Shown here one piece after another: positions 1-8,278 of a stretch of DNA of 64,000 nt. Position 1 is the stretch's first letter. Each line of letters starts with the position of its first letter. This DNA is from Halorientalis persicus. GTDB lineage: Archaea > Halobacteriota > Halobacteria > Halobacteriales > Haloarculaceae. Under the pieces are notes generated by a model. It was not told the DNA's origin. It did not search any database and saw only the letters and a program-made list of their open reading frames with translations. Made by a program: the position numbers and the translations under genes. Location: contig NZ_FOCX01000010.1 of assembly GCF_900110215.1 (NCBI RefSeq), positions 93,376 to 157,375 of the forward strand. Reading direction: 5' to 3'.

Positions 1-600
1 CGTCGGGCCGCGCTGGCGCTCGGGGAGGAGCGACCGGAGAAAGCAGTACTGGACGCGGTGATCGCGGCGACCAACGACCCCGACGACGACGTGCGCCAGT
101 TCGCGGTGGAGTCGCTGGCGGAACTGGGCGGCGAGCGGGCGGCCGCCGCCGTCGTCGAGCGACTGGACGACGACGATCCCTGGGTGCGAGCAGAGGCCGT
201 CGTCGCCCTGGACAACCTCGACCGGCTCGAGTTCGAGGACCACATCGAGACGGCGCTTTCCGACGACCACCACGCAGTCCGCCGGAACGCCGCCATCTCG
301 CTGTTCAAACACCGCGGTGAGGAACTCCTACCCGTCCTGCTGGAGCAGTCCCGGGCCGACAGCGAGCGCCTGCGCGAGTGGGCTGCCCACCTCATGGCCG
401 GGATCGAGGACGAGCAGGCGACCGAGCGGCTGACCGAACTGGCCGACGACGAGGACGAGCCCCAGGTCGTCAGGAGCACGGCGGCACGGGCCGTCGAGGC
501 CGATCCCGGAAAGTTCCGCCGGCAGTTCACCGGCGGGATCGAGGGCGAGAGTACGGCGTTGCCGGGCGAAGACCGGCTCAACCGGAGACCCGATCTATGA
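1..600 (+). CDS. HEAT-repeat (PBS-lyase type) protein, 5' end outside window
   Basis: The frame is open from base 1, so the start lies upstream; the first ATG in view (58) is probably internal. The protein is a chain of about 30-residue helical hairpins with the recurring pattern of Ala-rich helix, Leu-Gly turn, D-DD-x-VR, as in HEAT/PBS-lyase repeats (for example D-D-D-V-R-Q-F-A and D-P-W-V-R-A-E-A). Such solenoids act as protein-binding scaffolds and no enzyme site is visible. Its TGA overlaps the ATG of the next gene (ATGA), so it is probably translated with the Mrp ATPase and may be its partner or assembly aid; that link is inferred from position only. Confidence 0.85.
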   Translation, partial: RRAALALGEERPEKAVLDAVIAATNDPDDDVRQFAVESLAELGGERAAAAVVERLDDDDPWVRAEAVVALDNLDRLEFEDHIETALSDDHHAVRRNAAISLFKHRGEELLPVLLEQSRADSERLREWAAHLMAGIEDEQATERLTELADDEDEPQVVRSTAARAVEADPGKFRRQFTGGIEGESTALPGEDRLNRRPDL

Positions 601-1904
601 GTTCAGAGGACACCACCACGACCGAACCGCTCTCCGACCGCGTCGAGGCCGCACTCCGCAAGGTACGGGATCCCGACGCCGACGTGAACGTCTTCGAGGC
701 CGGCCTGATCGACGACGTGCGGATCGACGGCGGCGACGTGACGGTCCAGGCCGACCTCTCGGAGTTCCCACCGAGCGAGGGGCAGGCCGTCACCTCGACG
801 ATGATGCGCGCCGTCTCCGACGTGGACGGCGTCGAGCGCGCCCACGTCGAGCAGGCACCCCGCTCTGTCGACACCCAGGGTCGCGAGGTGGGCGTCGAAC
901 GGGCCGACCGCGTGATCGCCGTCGCCAGCGCGAAAGGCGGCGTCGGGAAGACGACGGTCGCGACGACACTGGCCTGCGCGCTCGCGGCCGACGGCGACGA
1001 CGTGGCGCTGTTCGACGCCGACATCCACGGCCCGAACGTGCCCGAACTGCTCTCGGTCTCGGGACCAGTCCAGAGCGACGAGGACGGCCATCCCGTTCCC
1101 GTCGACGCGAGCGCCAGCGACGCGGCCGACGGGAAGACTTCCGGCGACGGGCCGGGCGACCTGGAAGTGATGAGCGTCGGACTGATGAACGACAGCCAGC
1201 CCCTGGCCTGGCGGGGTGCGATGGCTCACGACGCCCTGACCGAACTGTTCGAGGAGACGGCGTGGGCTGGCCCCGACACGCTGGTGATCGACCTCCCGCC
1301 TGGCACCGGGGACGTAGCGCTGACGACCCTGCAGGAAGTGCGAGTGGACGGCGTCGTTTTCGTGACCACACCGTTCCACGCCGCGGTGTCGGACACGCAC
1401 CGCTCGCTCCAGCTGTTCGAGGAGAACGAGGTGCCAGTGCTGGGCGTGGTCTCGAACATGGGCGAGTTCGTCTGTGACGCCTGTGGCGAACACCACGACC
1501 TGTTCGACGGCGACGACCCCATCGACGCGCTCGACGCACCTGTCCTCGCCGAAGTCCCGTTCACCGGCGAGATGCAGTCCCACCCCCGGCCGACTCCCGA
1601 CGGCGTACCGGACGTGGCGCTAGAACTCGGCGCGGCCGTCGGCGGCCGGATCGAGGACATCTGGACCGTCGAGGTTCCCGAGCACGCGGTCGATCTGCGG
1701 GGTGTGCCGCCCGAGAAACGACGGGATCGGGTGCGGGAAGCCTTCGAAGGAATCGGCTCCGGCGAGCGGTTCGAGGTCGTCAGCGACCGTAATCCGGGGC
1801 CTGTCCGGGAGTTCCTCGAAGACCTGATCGACGGCAAACTGAAGGGCTTCCGGGTCAAGCGGCAGAATCCCGACACCTGGCGGTGTCGGACGGAAAAGCC
1901 CTGA
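597..1904 (+). CDS. Mrp/NBP35-type Fe-S carrier ATPase with C-terminal DUF2249 domain
   Basis: 435 aa, starting at ATG 597, which overlaps the upstream stop. Residues about 10-95 form a MIP18/DUF59-like domain. Residues 105-350 are the deviant Walker-A P-loop ATPase of the Mrp/ApbC/NBP35 family (S-A-K-G-G-V-G-K-T-T at 111-120; a D-A-D-I-H-G-P-N switch follows). A C-x-x-C pair (C-D-A-C) in the second half of the ATPase is the site where this family carries a [4Fe-4S] cluster between two monomers. The last 80 residues match DUF2249 (V-D-L-R-G-V-P-P start, W-R end), a small domain seen in redox and nitrosative-stress proteins. The predicted role is delivering Fe-S clusters, possibly to the Fe-S proteins of the cobalamin cluster that follows. 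The fusion is the unusual part. Confidence 0.9.
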   Translation: MSSEDTTTTEPLSDRVEAALRKVRDPDADVNVFEAGLIDDVRIDGGDVTVQADLSEFPPSEGQAVTSTMMRAVSDVDGVERAHVEQAPRSVDTQGREVGVERADRVIAVASAKGGVGKTTVATTLACALAADGDDVALFDADIHGPNVPELLSVSGPVQSDEDGHPVPVDASASDAADGKTSGDGPGDLEVMSVGLMNDSQPLAWRGAMAHDALTELFEETAWAGPDTLVIDLPPGTGDVALTTLQEVRVDGVVFVTTPFHAAVSDTHRSLQLFEENEVPVLGVVSNMGEFVCDACGEHHDLFDGDDPIDALDAPVLAEVPFTGEMQSHPRPTPDGVPDVALELGAAVGGRIEDIWTVEVPEHAVDLRGVPPEKRRDRVREAFEGIGSGERFEVVSDRNPGPVREFLEDLIDGKLKGFRVKRQNPDTWRCRTEKP

Positions 1905-1923
1905 GCGGACGGCCCGCACGCCC

Positions 1924-2730
1924 TCACTCCGCGGCGTCGACGATCTCGTAACTCACGTTGTCCTCTCGCAGGCGGTCGGTGTGGCCCGCGAGGTCGGTCT
2001 CGACGACCAGCAAGAGCACGTCCTGCCCACGGGTCGCGGCCTCGCGGACGGCCTCGGCGGTGCCGAACCGCAGGTCGGGCTCACAGTCGGCGGCGCGGGC
2101 GGCGGCCAGCGCCTCGGTCCCGGCGACCGCGAGCAGGTCCGCGTCGGCGGCCAGATCGGCCACGCGGTCGGTGTCGGCGGCGCGGCTCCCGCCGTTGTCG
2201 ACGCGGGGCAGGGAGACGATGGTCACGTCGCCGAGTTCGTAGTCGAGGACGCCCTCGAAGTCGGTGACGCCCACGTCCGTGCCGGCGGTGGCGTCGGTGA
2301 CCGCAACGGCAGTCGCGGAGCCGGTGGTCCCCGGCGTCGCCTGGAGCGTGCCGTCGTGCATCGACAGCGAGACGGCCTGTCCCTCCTCGATATCGCTCGT
2401 CGCCAGCGCCGTCTCGATCTCGACCTGGCCGATGACCTCTTCGGAGACGTGCGTGACGTACTCTTCGAGGCGACTGGTGTGAGAGATGAGCCAGTCGACG
2501 CCCTCCTTGGTGACCTCGTAACGGCCCCGTCCGTGTTTCCGAACGAAACCCTGTTTGATGAGATCCTGCAAATAGTCGCTAACCGCCTGCGAGGTGATCC
2601 CGATGGCATCGGCGACCTCCTGCTGGCTGACCGCCGGTTGGCGCTCGGCGATCTGGACGAGGATCTGGTAGCGCGTCGCATCCCGCTTGCTCCGGAGCAC
2701 GTTCGCATCGCCGGACTCGTCCGCTGTCAT
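1924..2730 (-). CDS. HTH transcriptional regulator (MarR-like winged helix), divergent to cbiT
   Basis: 268 aa from ATG 2728-2730; an upstream in-frame start at 2757 would add nine residues. Residues about 15-75 form a winged helix (Q-Q-E-V-A-D-A-I-G-I-T-S-Q-A-V-S-D-Y-L recognition region, then a G-R-G-R-Y-E-V wing). The rest is an uncharacterised alpha/beta domain with a beta-rich middle (about 100-175) and a C-terminal segment that could bind a ligand. It is read away from the cbi operon across about 150 bp, the usual arrangement for a local regulator. Control of the cobalamin operon by this protein is inferred from position and from the inverted repeat at 2835-2871; the ligand is unknown. 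Confidence 0.8.
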   Translation of the reverse strand: MTADESGDANVLRSKRDATRYQILVQIAERQPAVSQQEVADAIGITSQAVSDYLQDLIKQGFVRKHGRGRYEVTKEGVDWLISHTSRLEEYVTHVSEEVIGQVEIETALATSDIEEGQAVSLSMHDGTLQATPGTTGSATAVAVTDATAGTDVGVTDFEGVLDYELGDVTIVSLPRVDNGGSRAADTDRVADLAADADLLAVAGTEALAAARAADCEPDLRFGTAEAVREAATRGQDVLLLVVETDLAGHTDRLREDNVSYEIVDAAE

Positions 2731-2834
2731 GACTGCCCGTGTGGCCCGGAAACGCAAGTACTTTTGCCATACTTCCGACGAACTTTCCCGAGAGCGGCAC
2801 TCTCGGCGCAGTTTGAAAATTGAGGTTTCGTTAG

Positions 2835-2871
2835 TACAACCAAAATTGTTTTATTCGAGACTCCGGTTGTA
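2835..2871. promoter_or_regulatory. cbiT promoter: TATA-like box inside a TACAACC / GGTTGTA inverted repeat
   Basis: Arms TACAACC (2835-2841) and GGTTGTA (2865-2871) are perfect complements. An A/T-rich box (gttttatt, 2848-2855) lies between them, about 25-30 bp before the cbiT ATG, which fits a leaderless transcript. An operator flanking the TATA box is inferred. The same GTTGTA word recurs in front of cbtB. Confidence 0.5.
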
Positions 2872-2878
2872 TTCGGTG

Positions 2879-3454
2879 ATGTCCCGCGTAGCGCTCCCAC
2901 ACGACGCGAAGGCGGGGCCGACAAAGTCGGAGGTCCGGGCCGTGTTGCTCTCGAAGCTGGGGCTCACGGACGCGGATCACTTCGTCGAGGTCGGCTCCTG
3001 TACCGGTGCGGTCACCATCGAGGCGGCCCGGCGGGCCGGACGCGTCACCGCCGTCGAACGCAAGGAATCGCGACTGGAGACGACCGAGAAGAACCTCCAC
3101 GTCAACGAGACCAGTGCTGAGGTCGACCTGCGGGCCGCGGAGGCCCCCGACGGCCTCCCCGAGGACGCCGACGCGCTCTTTCTCGGTGGCTCCCGCAACT
3201 ACGAGGCCGTCCTCGACCACGCCGTCGAGACCGGCGTCGACCGCGTGATCATGAACGTCTCGCGGCTGGAAGTCGCCGGCGCGGCGACCGACGCCTTTCG
3301 CGAGCGGGACCTGCTGGAGGAGGTCCTCCAGTTCCAGGTCAGCCACGGCTACGAACTCGCCGGTGCGACGAGTTTCGACTCGGACAACCCGGTCTATATG
3401 CTGATCGGCAGCGCGAGTGATACGGAAGTTGCGGCGGACGGAGGGAAGACGTGA
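2879..3454 (+). CDS. cbiT: CbiT: cobalt-precorrin-6B C15-methyltransferase (decarboxylating)
   Basis: 191 aa. CbiT methylates C15 of the corrin precursor and removes the C12 acetate carboxyl, using SAM. The fold is a class I Rossmann methyltransferase: the N-terminal P-T-K-S-E-V-R segment is typical of CbiT, and the SAM loop reads E-V-G-S-C-T-G at about 41-47, where most CbiT proteins have D-I-G-x-G-T-G; the Gly-to-Cys change is unusual. The start is the first ATG after a TATA-like element and gives the normal CbiT length. The partner C5-methyltransferase CbiE is encoded 18 kb away (21468), so the bifunctional CobL found in other organisms is split here. The gene overlaps cbiL by four bases. 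Confidence 0.93.
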   Translation: MSRVALPHDAKAGPTKSEVRAVLLSKLGLTDADHFVEVGSCTGAVTIEAARRAGRVTAVERKESRLETTEKNLHVNETSAEVDLRAAEAPDGLPEDADALFLGGSRNYEAVLDHAVETGVDRVIMNVSRLEVAGAATDAFRERDLLEEVLQFQVSHGYELAGATSFDSDNPVYMLIGSASDTEVAADGGKT

Positions 3455-4224
3455 CCCTCTACGGCGTCGGACTCGGGCCGGGCGAGCCCGATCTCGTGAG
3501 CGTTCGCGGCAAGCGGATTCTGGAGGATGTCGACGTGGTGTACTCGCCGGGCAGACTCTCACGGACTGTCGCGACCGAACACGTCCCCGAGGAACGGATC
3601 GGCGACCTCGATTTCCCGATGACACGCGACGAGGAGAAGCTTCGGCGGGCCTGGAAGGACGCGGCGGCCGAGATCGCGCCCCGCGCTCGCGAAGGCGACG
3701 CCGCCTTCGTCACGCTCGGGGACCCCAACGTCTACTCGACGTTCGGCCACCTCCGCCGGACGCTCGACGCCTTCCATCCCGACGTGGATCTGGAAGTCGT
3801 TCCGGGCGTCAGCGCCATGACCGCGTTCGCGACGGCGCTGGGCGTCGAGATCCCGGCCGGGTCTGGGCTCGCGCTCCGGGAGGCCGACCAGGGGCGCTCG
3901 CCGACCGGGCCGGATCGGATGATCCTGTTCAAGGTGACCGATGCGCCCGCGACCCACGAGGGACTGGTCGACGCCGGCTACGACGTGACCTACGGTCGCC
4001 GGCTGTTCATGGCGCAAGGCGAGACCGTCGTGACCGACGATCCCGACGAGATCGACGAGCGTGACTACTACACGCTAGCCTACGCGACGCGGAGCAACGC
4101 GGCGGAAGAACTGGCGACGGCGAAATTCGAGACGGCCGACGACCGCAGTGGGCCCGTCACGGAGGAACGCGCCGAAGGTGTCGCCTGCGGCGACGAGTCG
4201 CCGGAGGTGCGTTCGGATGACTGA
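3451..4224 (+). CDS. cbiL: CbiL: cobalt-factor II C20-methyltransferase
   Basis: 257 aa, with a GTG start at 3451 overlapping the cbiT stop. It belongs to the tetrapyrrole (corrin/porphyrin) methylase family: N-terminal Y-G-V-G-L-G-P-G-E-P-D glycine loop, G-D-P-N-V-Y-S-T-F at about 91-99, and V-V-P-G-V-S-A-M about 20 residues later, all building the SAM and substrate pocket. The Y-S-P-G segment after the first loop and the G-D-P-N-V-Y-S-T-F form point to CobI/CbiL, which methylates C20 of (cobalt-)factor II. The last 25 residues are an acidic tail. It overlaps cbiF by eight bases. Confidence 0.92.
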   Translation: MTLYGVGLGPGEPDLVSVRGKRILEDVDVVYSPGRLSRTVATEHVPEERIGDLDFPMTRDEEKLRRAWKDAAAEIAPRAREGDAAFVTLGDPNVYSTFGHLRRTLDAFHPDVDLEVVPGVSAMTAFATALGVEIPAGSGLALREADQGRSPTGPDRMILFKVTDAPATHEGLVDAGYDVTYGRRLFMAQGETVVTDDPDEIDERDYYTLAYATRSNAAEELATAKFETADDRSGPVTEERAEGVACGDESPEVRSDD

Positions 4225-5110
4225 CACCGACCCGCAGGCCGCCATCGACGCCACCGCCGGCCGGGCCGAGCGCGATCAGCGCGTCTACGAACACAGCGCC
4301 GGCGACGAGCAGGAGGGGATCCCCTTCATCGGTGCTGGCCCCGGCGACCCGAAACTGCTGACGGTGGCCGGCCGCGAACTCGTCGAGGCCGCCGATCTGG
4401 TGGTTCACGCGGGCTCGCTGGTCAACAGCGAACTGCTGGCGGAGTACTGCGCGGAGGCAGAGACGGTCTCTTCGATCGGGAAGGACCTCGAAGAGTTGAT
4501 TCCGCTGATGCGGGACGCCTACGAGGACGGCGAGAACGTCGTCCGACTCCACAGCGGCGACCCCGCGATCTACGGCGCGGCGCTGGAGCAGATGGACGCG
4601 CTGGAACACGAGGGCGTCCCGACGTACTTCGTCCCGGGCGTGACCGCGGCCTTCGCCGCCAGCGCCACCCTGCGCACCCAGTTGACGCTCAACGAAGTCT
4701 CGAACCACGTCGCGTTCACCCGACCACAGGGCAAGACGCTGGACGCCGACGAGGACCACATCGCCGAGTTCGTCGAGATGGGCGACGTGACGACCTGTAT
4801 CTACCTCGGCACCCACGCGGTCGCCGATACGATGGACCGCCTGCTGGAGCAGGGTCACGATCCCGAGACGCCCGTGGCGGTCGTCTACCACGCGTCCTGG
4901 CCCGACGAGGACGTGATCGAGGGCACCATCGCGACCATTGGCGATCGCGTCGAAGACGCGGGCTATCGCGCCTCCGCGCTGGTCATCATCGGCGAGGCGG
5001 TCGCGGGCGACGGCTACGAGCGGTCCTATCTCTACGACGGCTGGGCGTCGCGAGGGAGCGACGACGACGCGGAGACGGACGCGACCACCGGAACGGAGGC
5101 AGACGACTGA
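4217..5110 (+). CDS. cbiF: CbiF: cobalt-precorrin-4 C11-methyltransferase
   Basis: 297 aa from ATG 4217. Tetrapyrrole methylase fold: G-A-G-P-G-D-P-K-L-L-T near residue 38, H-A-G-S-L-V-N strand, H-S-G-D-P-A-I-Y-G-A and P-G-V-T-A-A-F-A-A-S, the standard CbiF/CobM set. It adds the C11 methyl group to (cobalt-)precorrin-4. A 30-residue hydrophilic N-terminal extension and an acidic C-terminal tail are haloarchaeal additions. The stop overlaps the ATG of cbiG (TGATG), so the two proteins that act in succession are translationally coupled. Confidence 0.93.
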   Translation: MTDTDPQAAIDATAGRAERDQRVYEHSAGDEQEGIPFIGAGPGDPKLLTVAGRELVEAADLVVHAGSLVNSELLAEYCAEAETVSSIGKDLEELIPLMRDAYEDGENVVRLHSGDPAIYGAALEQMDALEHEGVPTYFVPGVTAAFAASATLRTQLTLNEVSNHVAFTRPQGKTLDADEDHIAEFVEMGDVTTCIYLGTHAVADTMDRLLEQGHDPETPVAVVYHASWPDEDVIEGTIATIGDRVEDAGYRASALVIIGEAVAGDGYERSYLYDGWASRGSDDDAETDATTGTEADD

Positions 5111-6111
5111 TGAGTACGGACACGGACGACACGGCGGACGGGAGTACCGACGCGGACACCGACGACTCGGGCGGCCACTGTTCGACGCCGGACAGCGACG
5201 GTGAGGTCGCCGAGGAGATCGCGGTCATTTCCTTCGAGCGCAAGTGGGAGACTGCGGAGGAGATACGCGACGAGATCGGCGACCGCTACGAGACGATCGA
5301 CCTGATCGAGTACCACGGTGAGGTGTTCGCCGAGCACTGGGGCGAGTACAACTGCTTCGTGGGCCTGATGGCCAGCGGGATCGCGATGCGCAAGACTGCG
5401 CCGCTACTGGACGACAAGTGGGACGACCCTGCCATCGTCGTGGTCGACGAGGAACTGACGTGGGCCATCCCGATCACGGGCGGCCACCACGGCGCGAACC
5501 AGGTGGCCGACGACCTGGCCACGATGGGCGCGGTGCCGGCGATGACCACGGCCTCGGAAGCCGCGGACAAGCAGGGCGTCGAGAAGCAGGCCAAGGCACT
5601 GGACGCCCACGTCGTCAACGGCGATTCCACCGTGGCGACGAACCTCGCCGTGCTGGACGACGAACTCGGCCCCGTCGAACGGCTGGACGGCCCGAAGGCC
5701 GTGATGGTCGACGACGACGTGACCGTGCTGAAACGGAACGGCGAGGACGGCGTGGTACTTGGCACCGGCAGCGTCTCCGGCGCGAAAGCCGAGCAGTTCG
5801 AGACCGCCTGGAGAAGTGCCCTCGAAGGCACCGACTACGACCTCGCCGACGTGGACTTCGTGGCGACCGGGACCCGGAAGGAAGACGAGGATGGGTTGCT
5901 GGAAGCCGCGGCCGAGTTGGACCTGGGGGTCGTCTCCTTCGAGAAGGAGACCCTGGAGGAGTTCGAGGGGCCGACCCCCTCGCGGTCGAAGGAGTTGATC
6001 GGCTGGCCCGGGATCTCGGAGGCCAGCGCCATCGCGGGCGGGCGCGACCACGAACTGCTCCGCGAGAAAGAACGCTACGACGAGGCGGTGACGGTGGCGG
6101 TCGGACGATGA
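5110..6111 (+). CDS. cbiG: CbiG: cobalt-precorrin-5A hydrolase
   Basis: 333 aa. CbiG opens the delta-lactone of cobalt-precorrin-5A and releases the C20 two-carbon fragment, the defining step of the early-cobalt (anaerobic) route. Visible family features are the N-terminal half with the G-L-M-A-S-G-I-A-M-R segment, the I-P-I-T-G-G-H-H-G-A-N motif around residue 123, and a C-terminal G-T-G-S-V-S-G-A-K / A-T-G-T-R-K-E-D-E region. The first 35 residues are a Thr/Asp-rich disordered leader. The gene sits between cbiF and cobJ with overlaps at both ends. Its presence argues for ring contraction without the oxygen-dependent CobG step. Confidence 0.92.
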   Translation: MSTDTDDTADGSTDADTDDSGGHCSTPDSDGEVAEEIAVISFERKWETAEEIRDEIGDRYETIDLIEYHGEVFAEHWGEYNCFVGLMASGIAMRKTAPLLDDKWDDPAIVVVDEELTWAIPITGGHHGANQVADDLATMGAVPAMTTASEAADKQGVEKQAKALDAHVVNGDSTVATNLAVLDDELGPVERLDGPKAVMVDDDVTVLKRNGEDGVVLGTGSVSGAKAEQFETAWRSALEGTDYDLADVDFVATGTRKEDEDGLLEAAAELDLGVVSFEKETLEEFEGPTPSRSKELIGWPGISEASAIAGGRDHELLREKERYDEAVTVAVGR

Positions 6112-7007
6112 GCGGAGCCGAGAGCGGCGACGATGAGTACGGCACCCTCTACGTCGTCGGCATCGGCCCGGGCCTGCCGGGTGGCATGACCCAGCGGGCC
6201 AAAGACGTCATCCGGACCGCCGACTGTGTGGTCGCCTCGAACCTCTACCAGGAGTTCCTCCGGAAAGACGGGACCCTGCCGCCCGAGAGCGCCGCGGTCG
6301 AGGCCGCGGCGGACGGAGGGAGTGTCGCCGAAGACGCTGGCGGGACCGTCCTCGAACGCCCGAACGGGCGACGCCAGGAACTGGTCCGGTCGACGATGGG
6401 GCGGCAGGTCGAACTCGCCCGGGAAGCCTTCGAGCGGGTTCGCGCTGGCGAGGACGTGGCTCACGTCTCGGGCGGCGACCCGAACGTCTACGGCAAGAGC
6501 GACCTCGTGTTCACGATGGCCGAGGAGGAAGGGGCGACGGACGTGCCCATCGAGATCGTCCCCGGCGTCACGGCGGCGCTGGGTGGGGCGGCCAACCTCG
6601 GCGCGCCGCTCTCGAACGACTTCTGTACGGTCTCGCTGTCGGACAAGTGGCGCGGCTGGGACGAGATCGCCGAGAAACTGCGGGCAGCCGCCATCTCGGG
6701 GTTCGTGATCGTCCTCTACAACTGCTGGCGCGACTACGAGCGGGCCATCGAGGTCGTTCGGGAGGAGCGGGCCGACGACGTGCCCGTCGCGATCATCAAC
6801 GACGCCGGCCGCGACGACGCCGGCCGCAACGTCGACGGCGAGACCCACACGATCACCACCCTCGCCGACGTGACCGACCACGACGAGAAGGTCGGCGGGA
6901 TGGGCTCGTCCATCCTGATCGGCACCCACGAGACCGAGGTCTGGGAAAACGACCACCGCGAGTTCCTGGTCACGCCCCGCGGCGGGCGTGACGTGGAGGA
7001 TTTCTAA
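6108..7007 (+). CDS. cobJ: CbiH1/CobJ: (cobalt-)precorrin-3B C17-methyltransferase, copy 1
   Basis: 299 aa, ATG at 6108 overlapping the cbiG stop. Tetrapyrrole methylase with V-V-G-I-G-P-G-L-P-G-G-M-T near residue 16, S-G-G-D-P-N-V-Y-G-K, V-P-G-V-T-A-A and the C-terminal N-C-W-R-D-Y-E / I-I-N-D-A-G segment that marks CobJ/CbiH. It methylates C17 and contracts the ring. An insert of about 35 residues after the first 45 (acidic, Gly-rich) separates this copy from typical CobJ. A second cobJ-like gene follows after three bases; the two may act on different intermediates or form a heteromer, which cannot be told from sequence. Confidence 0.9.
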   Translation: MSGAESGDDEYGTLYVVGIGPGLPGGMTQRAKDVIRTADCVVASNLYQEFLRKDGTLPPESAAVEAAADGGSVAEDAGGTVLERPNGRRQELVRSTMGRQVELAREAFERVRAGEDVAHVSGGDPNVYGKSDLVFTMAEEEGATDVPIEIVPGVTAALGGAANLGAPLSNDFCTVSLSDKWRGWDEIAEKLRAAAISGFVIVLYNCWRDYERAIEVVREERADDVPVAIINDAGRDDAGRNVDGETHTITTLADVTDHDEKVGGMGSSILIGTHETEVWENDHREFLVTPRGGRDVEDF

Positions 7008-7010
7008 ACT

Positions 7011-8030
7011 ATGAGTACCGACGACACCACCACCAACGACGCGAGTACAGAGACGGAATCGAAGTGTGGAGCCTCGACCAGCGAATCCGAGGCCAGTACC
7101 GAATCGAAATGCGGTGGAACGACCACGGAGACGGCGGAAACCACCAGCGATTCGAAGTGTGGCGGGTCTTCGTCGTCGAGTTCCTCGAACGGGTGCGGTG
7201 GGAGTTCCGGCGATGACGAGGAGGAGGTCGGCGCGACCGTCGACGACTTCGACGCCGACCCCGGCCAGCTGGTCGCGGTCGGGCTCGGTCCCGGCCAGCC
7301 CGAGGGGATGACTGACCGTGCCAAGACCGCCCTCGCGGAGGCCGAACACATCGTGGGCTACACCACCTACGTCGACCTCCTGCCCGACGAGATCACCGAG
7401 GCCGCCGAGGACATCTACGACACGCCGATGTGCGGCGAGGTCTCCCGGACCGAGGAGGCCATCGACCGGGCCCTCGCGGGCAACGACGTGGCGATCATCG
7501 GCAGCGGCGATCCCAACGTCTACGCACTGGCCGGCCTCGCCCTGGAGATCGTCGAGTCCAAGGGCGCGACCGCCTCGATGCTCGATTTCGACGTGGTGCC
7601 CGGCGTTCCGGCGGCTCAGTCCTGTGCGGCACGAGTCGGCGCACCCCTCGTGAACGACACCGTCTCGATCTCGCTGTCGGACCACCTCACCGACATGCCG
7701 ACAATCGAGTCGCGACTCCACGCGGTCGCCAAAGAGGGATTCACCATCTCGATCTACAACCCCTGGAGCCGCAAGCGCCGCGAGAACTTCGAGAAGTGCT
7801 GTGAGATCCTGCTGGAACACCGCGATCCCGAGACGCCCGTTGGCGTCGTCCACGCGGCCGGCCGCGAGGACGAGGAAGTCGAGATCGTCGACCTCGAAGA
7901 CCTGCCGGAACTGGGCGAGACCGACCTGATCGACATGACGACGACGATCCTCGTGGGCAACGAGGACACCTACGTCTGGGACGACCGGATGGTGACTCCC
8001 CGGGGCTACGAGACAAAGTACGACTACTGA
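7011..8030 (+). CDS. cbiH: CbiH2: second precorrin-3B C17-methyltransferase paralogue with Cys-Gly repeat tail
   Basis: 339 aa. Residues about 85-330 are a canonical CobJ/CbiH methylase (V-G-L-G-P-G-Q-P-E-G-M-T, G-S-G-D-P-N-V-Y-A-L, V-P-G-V-P-A-A-Q, Y-N-P-W-S-R-K-R). The first 75 residues are a Ser/Thr/Glu-rich tail carrying four regularly spaced cysteines in Cys-Gly units: C19, C34, C50 and C62, three of them preceded by Ser-Lys. No other methylase of the operon has this. The tail looks like a flexible metal- or cluster-binding arm (cobalt or Fe-S delivery is a guess). The gene lies three bases after cobJ and overlaps the following ferredoxin by one base. Confidence 0.9.
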   Translation: MSTDDTTTNDASTETESKCGASTSESEASTESKCGGTTTETAETTSDSKCGGSSSSSSSNGCGGSSGDDEEEVGATVDDFDADPGQLVAVGLGPGQPEGMTDRAKTALAEAEHIVGYTTYVDLLPDEITEAAEDIYDTPMCGEVSRTEEAIDRALAGNDVAIIGSGDPNVYALAGLALEIVESKGATASMLDFDVVPGVPAAQSCAARVGAPLVNDTVSISLSDHLTDMPTIESRLHAVAKEGFTISIYNPWSRKRRENFEKCCEILLEHRDPETPVGVVHAAGREDEEVEIVDLEDLPELGETDLIDMTTTILVGNEDTYVWDDRMVTPRGYETKYDY

Positions 8031-8278
8031 TGACCTACACCATCACGCTCGACCGGGCGGCCTGTGACGGCATCTTCGCCTGTCTCGTCCGGGACGACCG
8101 GTTCACCGAACGCGAGGACGGACTGGCCGGGATCGAGGGCGAGGCAGCCGACGGCCCCGTGTCGGAAACTGCGACGGTGACCGTCTCCTTCGACGACGAC
8201 CGACTCGCCGATGCCGAGCAGGCCGCCGCGGCGTGTCCCGTCGACGCGATCAGCGTCACCGAGGAGGGCGAGTCATGA
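8030..8278 (+). CDS. Small single-cluster ferredoxin
   Basis: 82 aa. The Cys pattern is C12-x5-C18 in the N-terminal half and C69-Pro near the C-terminus. This matches single-cluster [3Fe-4S]/[4Fe-4S] ferredoxins in which the middle ligand (normally Cys or Asp at position 15) is missing; here it is Ile, so a [3Fe-4S] centre is likely. It probably supplies electrons to a reductive step of the corrin pathway, or to cobalt reduction. It overlaps its neighbours on both sides (cbiH2 by one base; the next gene by four). Confidence 0.85.
   Translation: MTYTITLDRAACDGIFACLVRDDRFTEREDGLAGIEGEAADGPVSETATVTVSFDDDRLADAEQAAAACPVDAISVTEEGES

Noticed and set aside
597..1904. Several long open frames antisense to or out of phase with the Mrp gene
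   Set aside because: They are Arg/Pro/Ser-rich, lack a coherent start, and mirror the third-position GC bias of the true frame; the same pattern recurs over nearly every gene here.
2735..2878. Cobalamin riboswitch before the cbi operon
   Set aside because: The gap is too short for the roughly 200-nt aptamer, no B12-box sequence is visible, and the TATA position indicates a leaderless mRNA. The same holds for cbtB and cobN.
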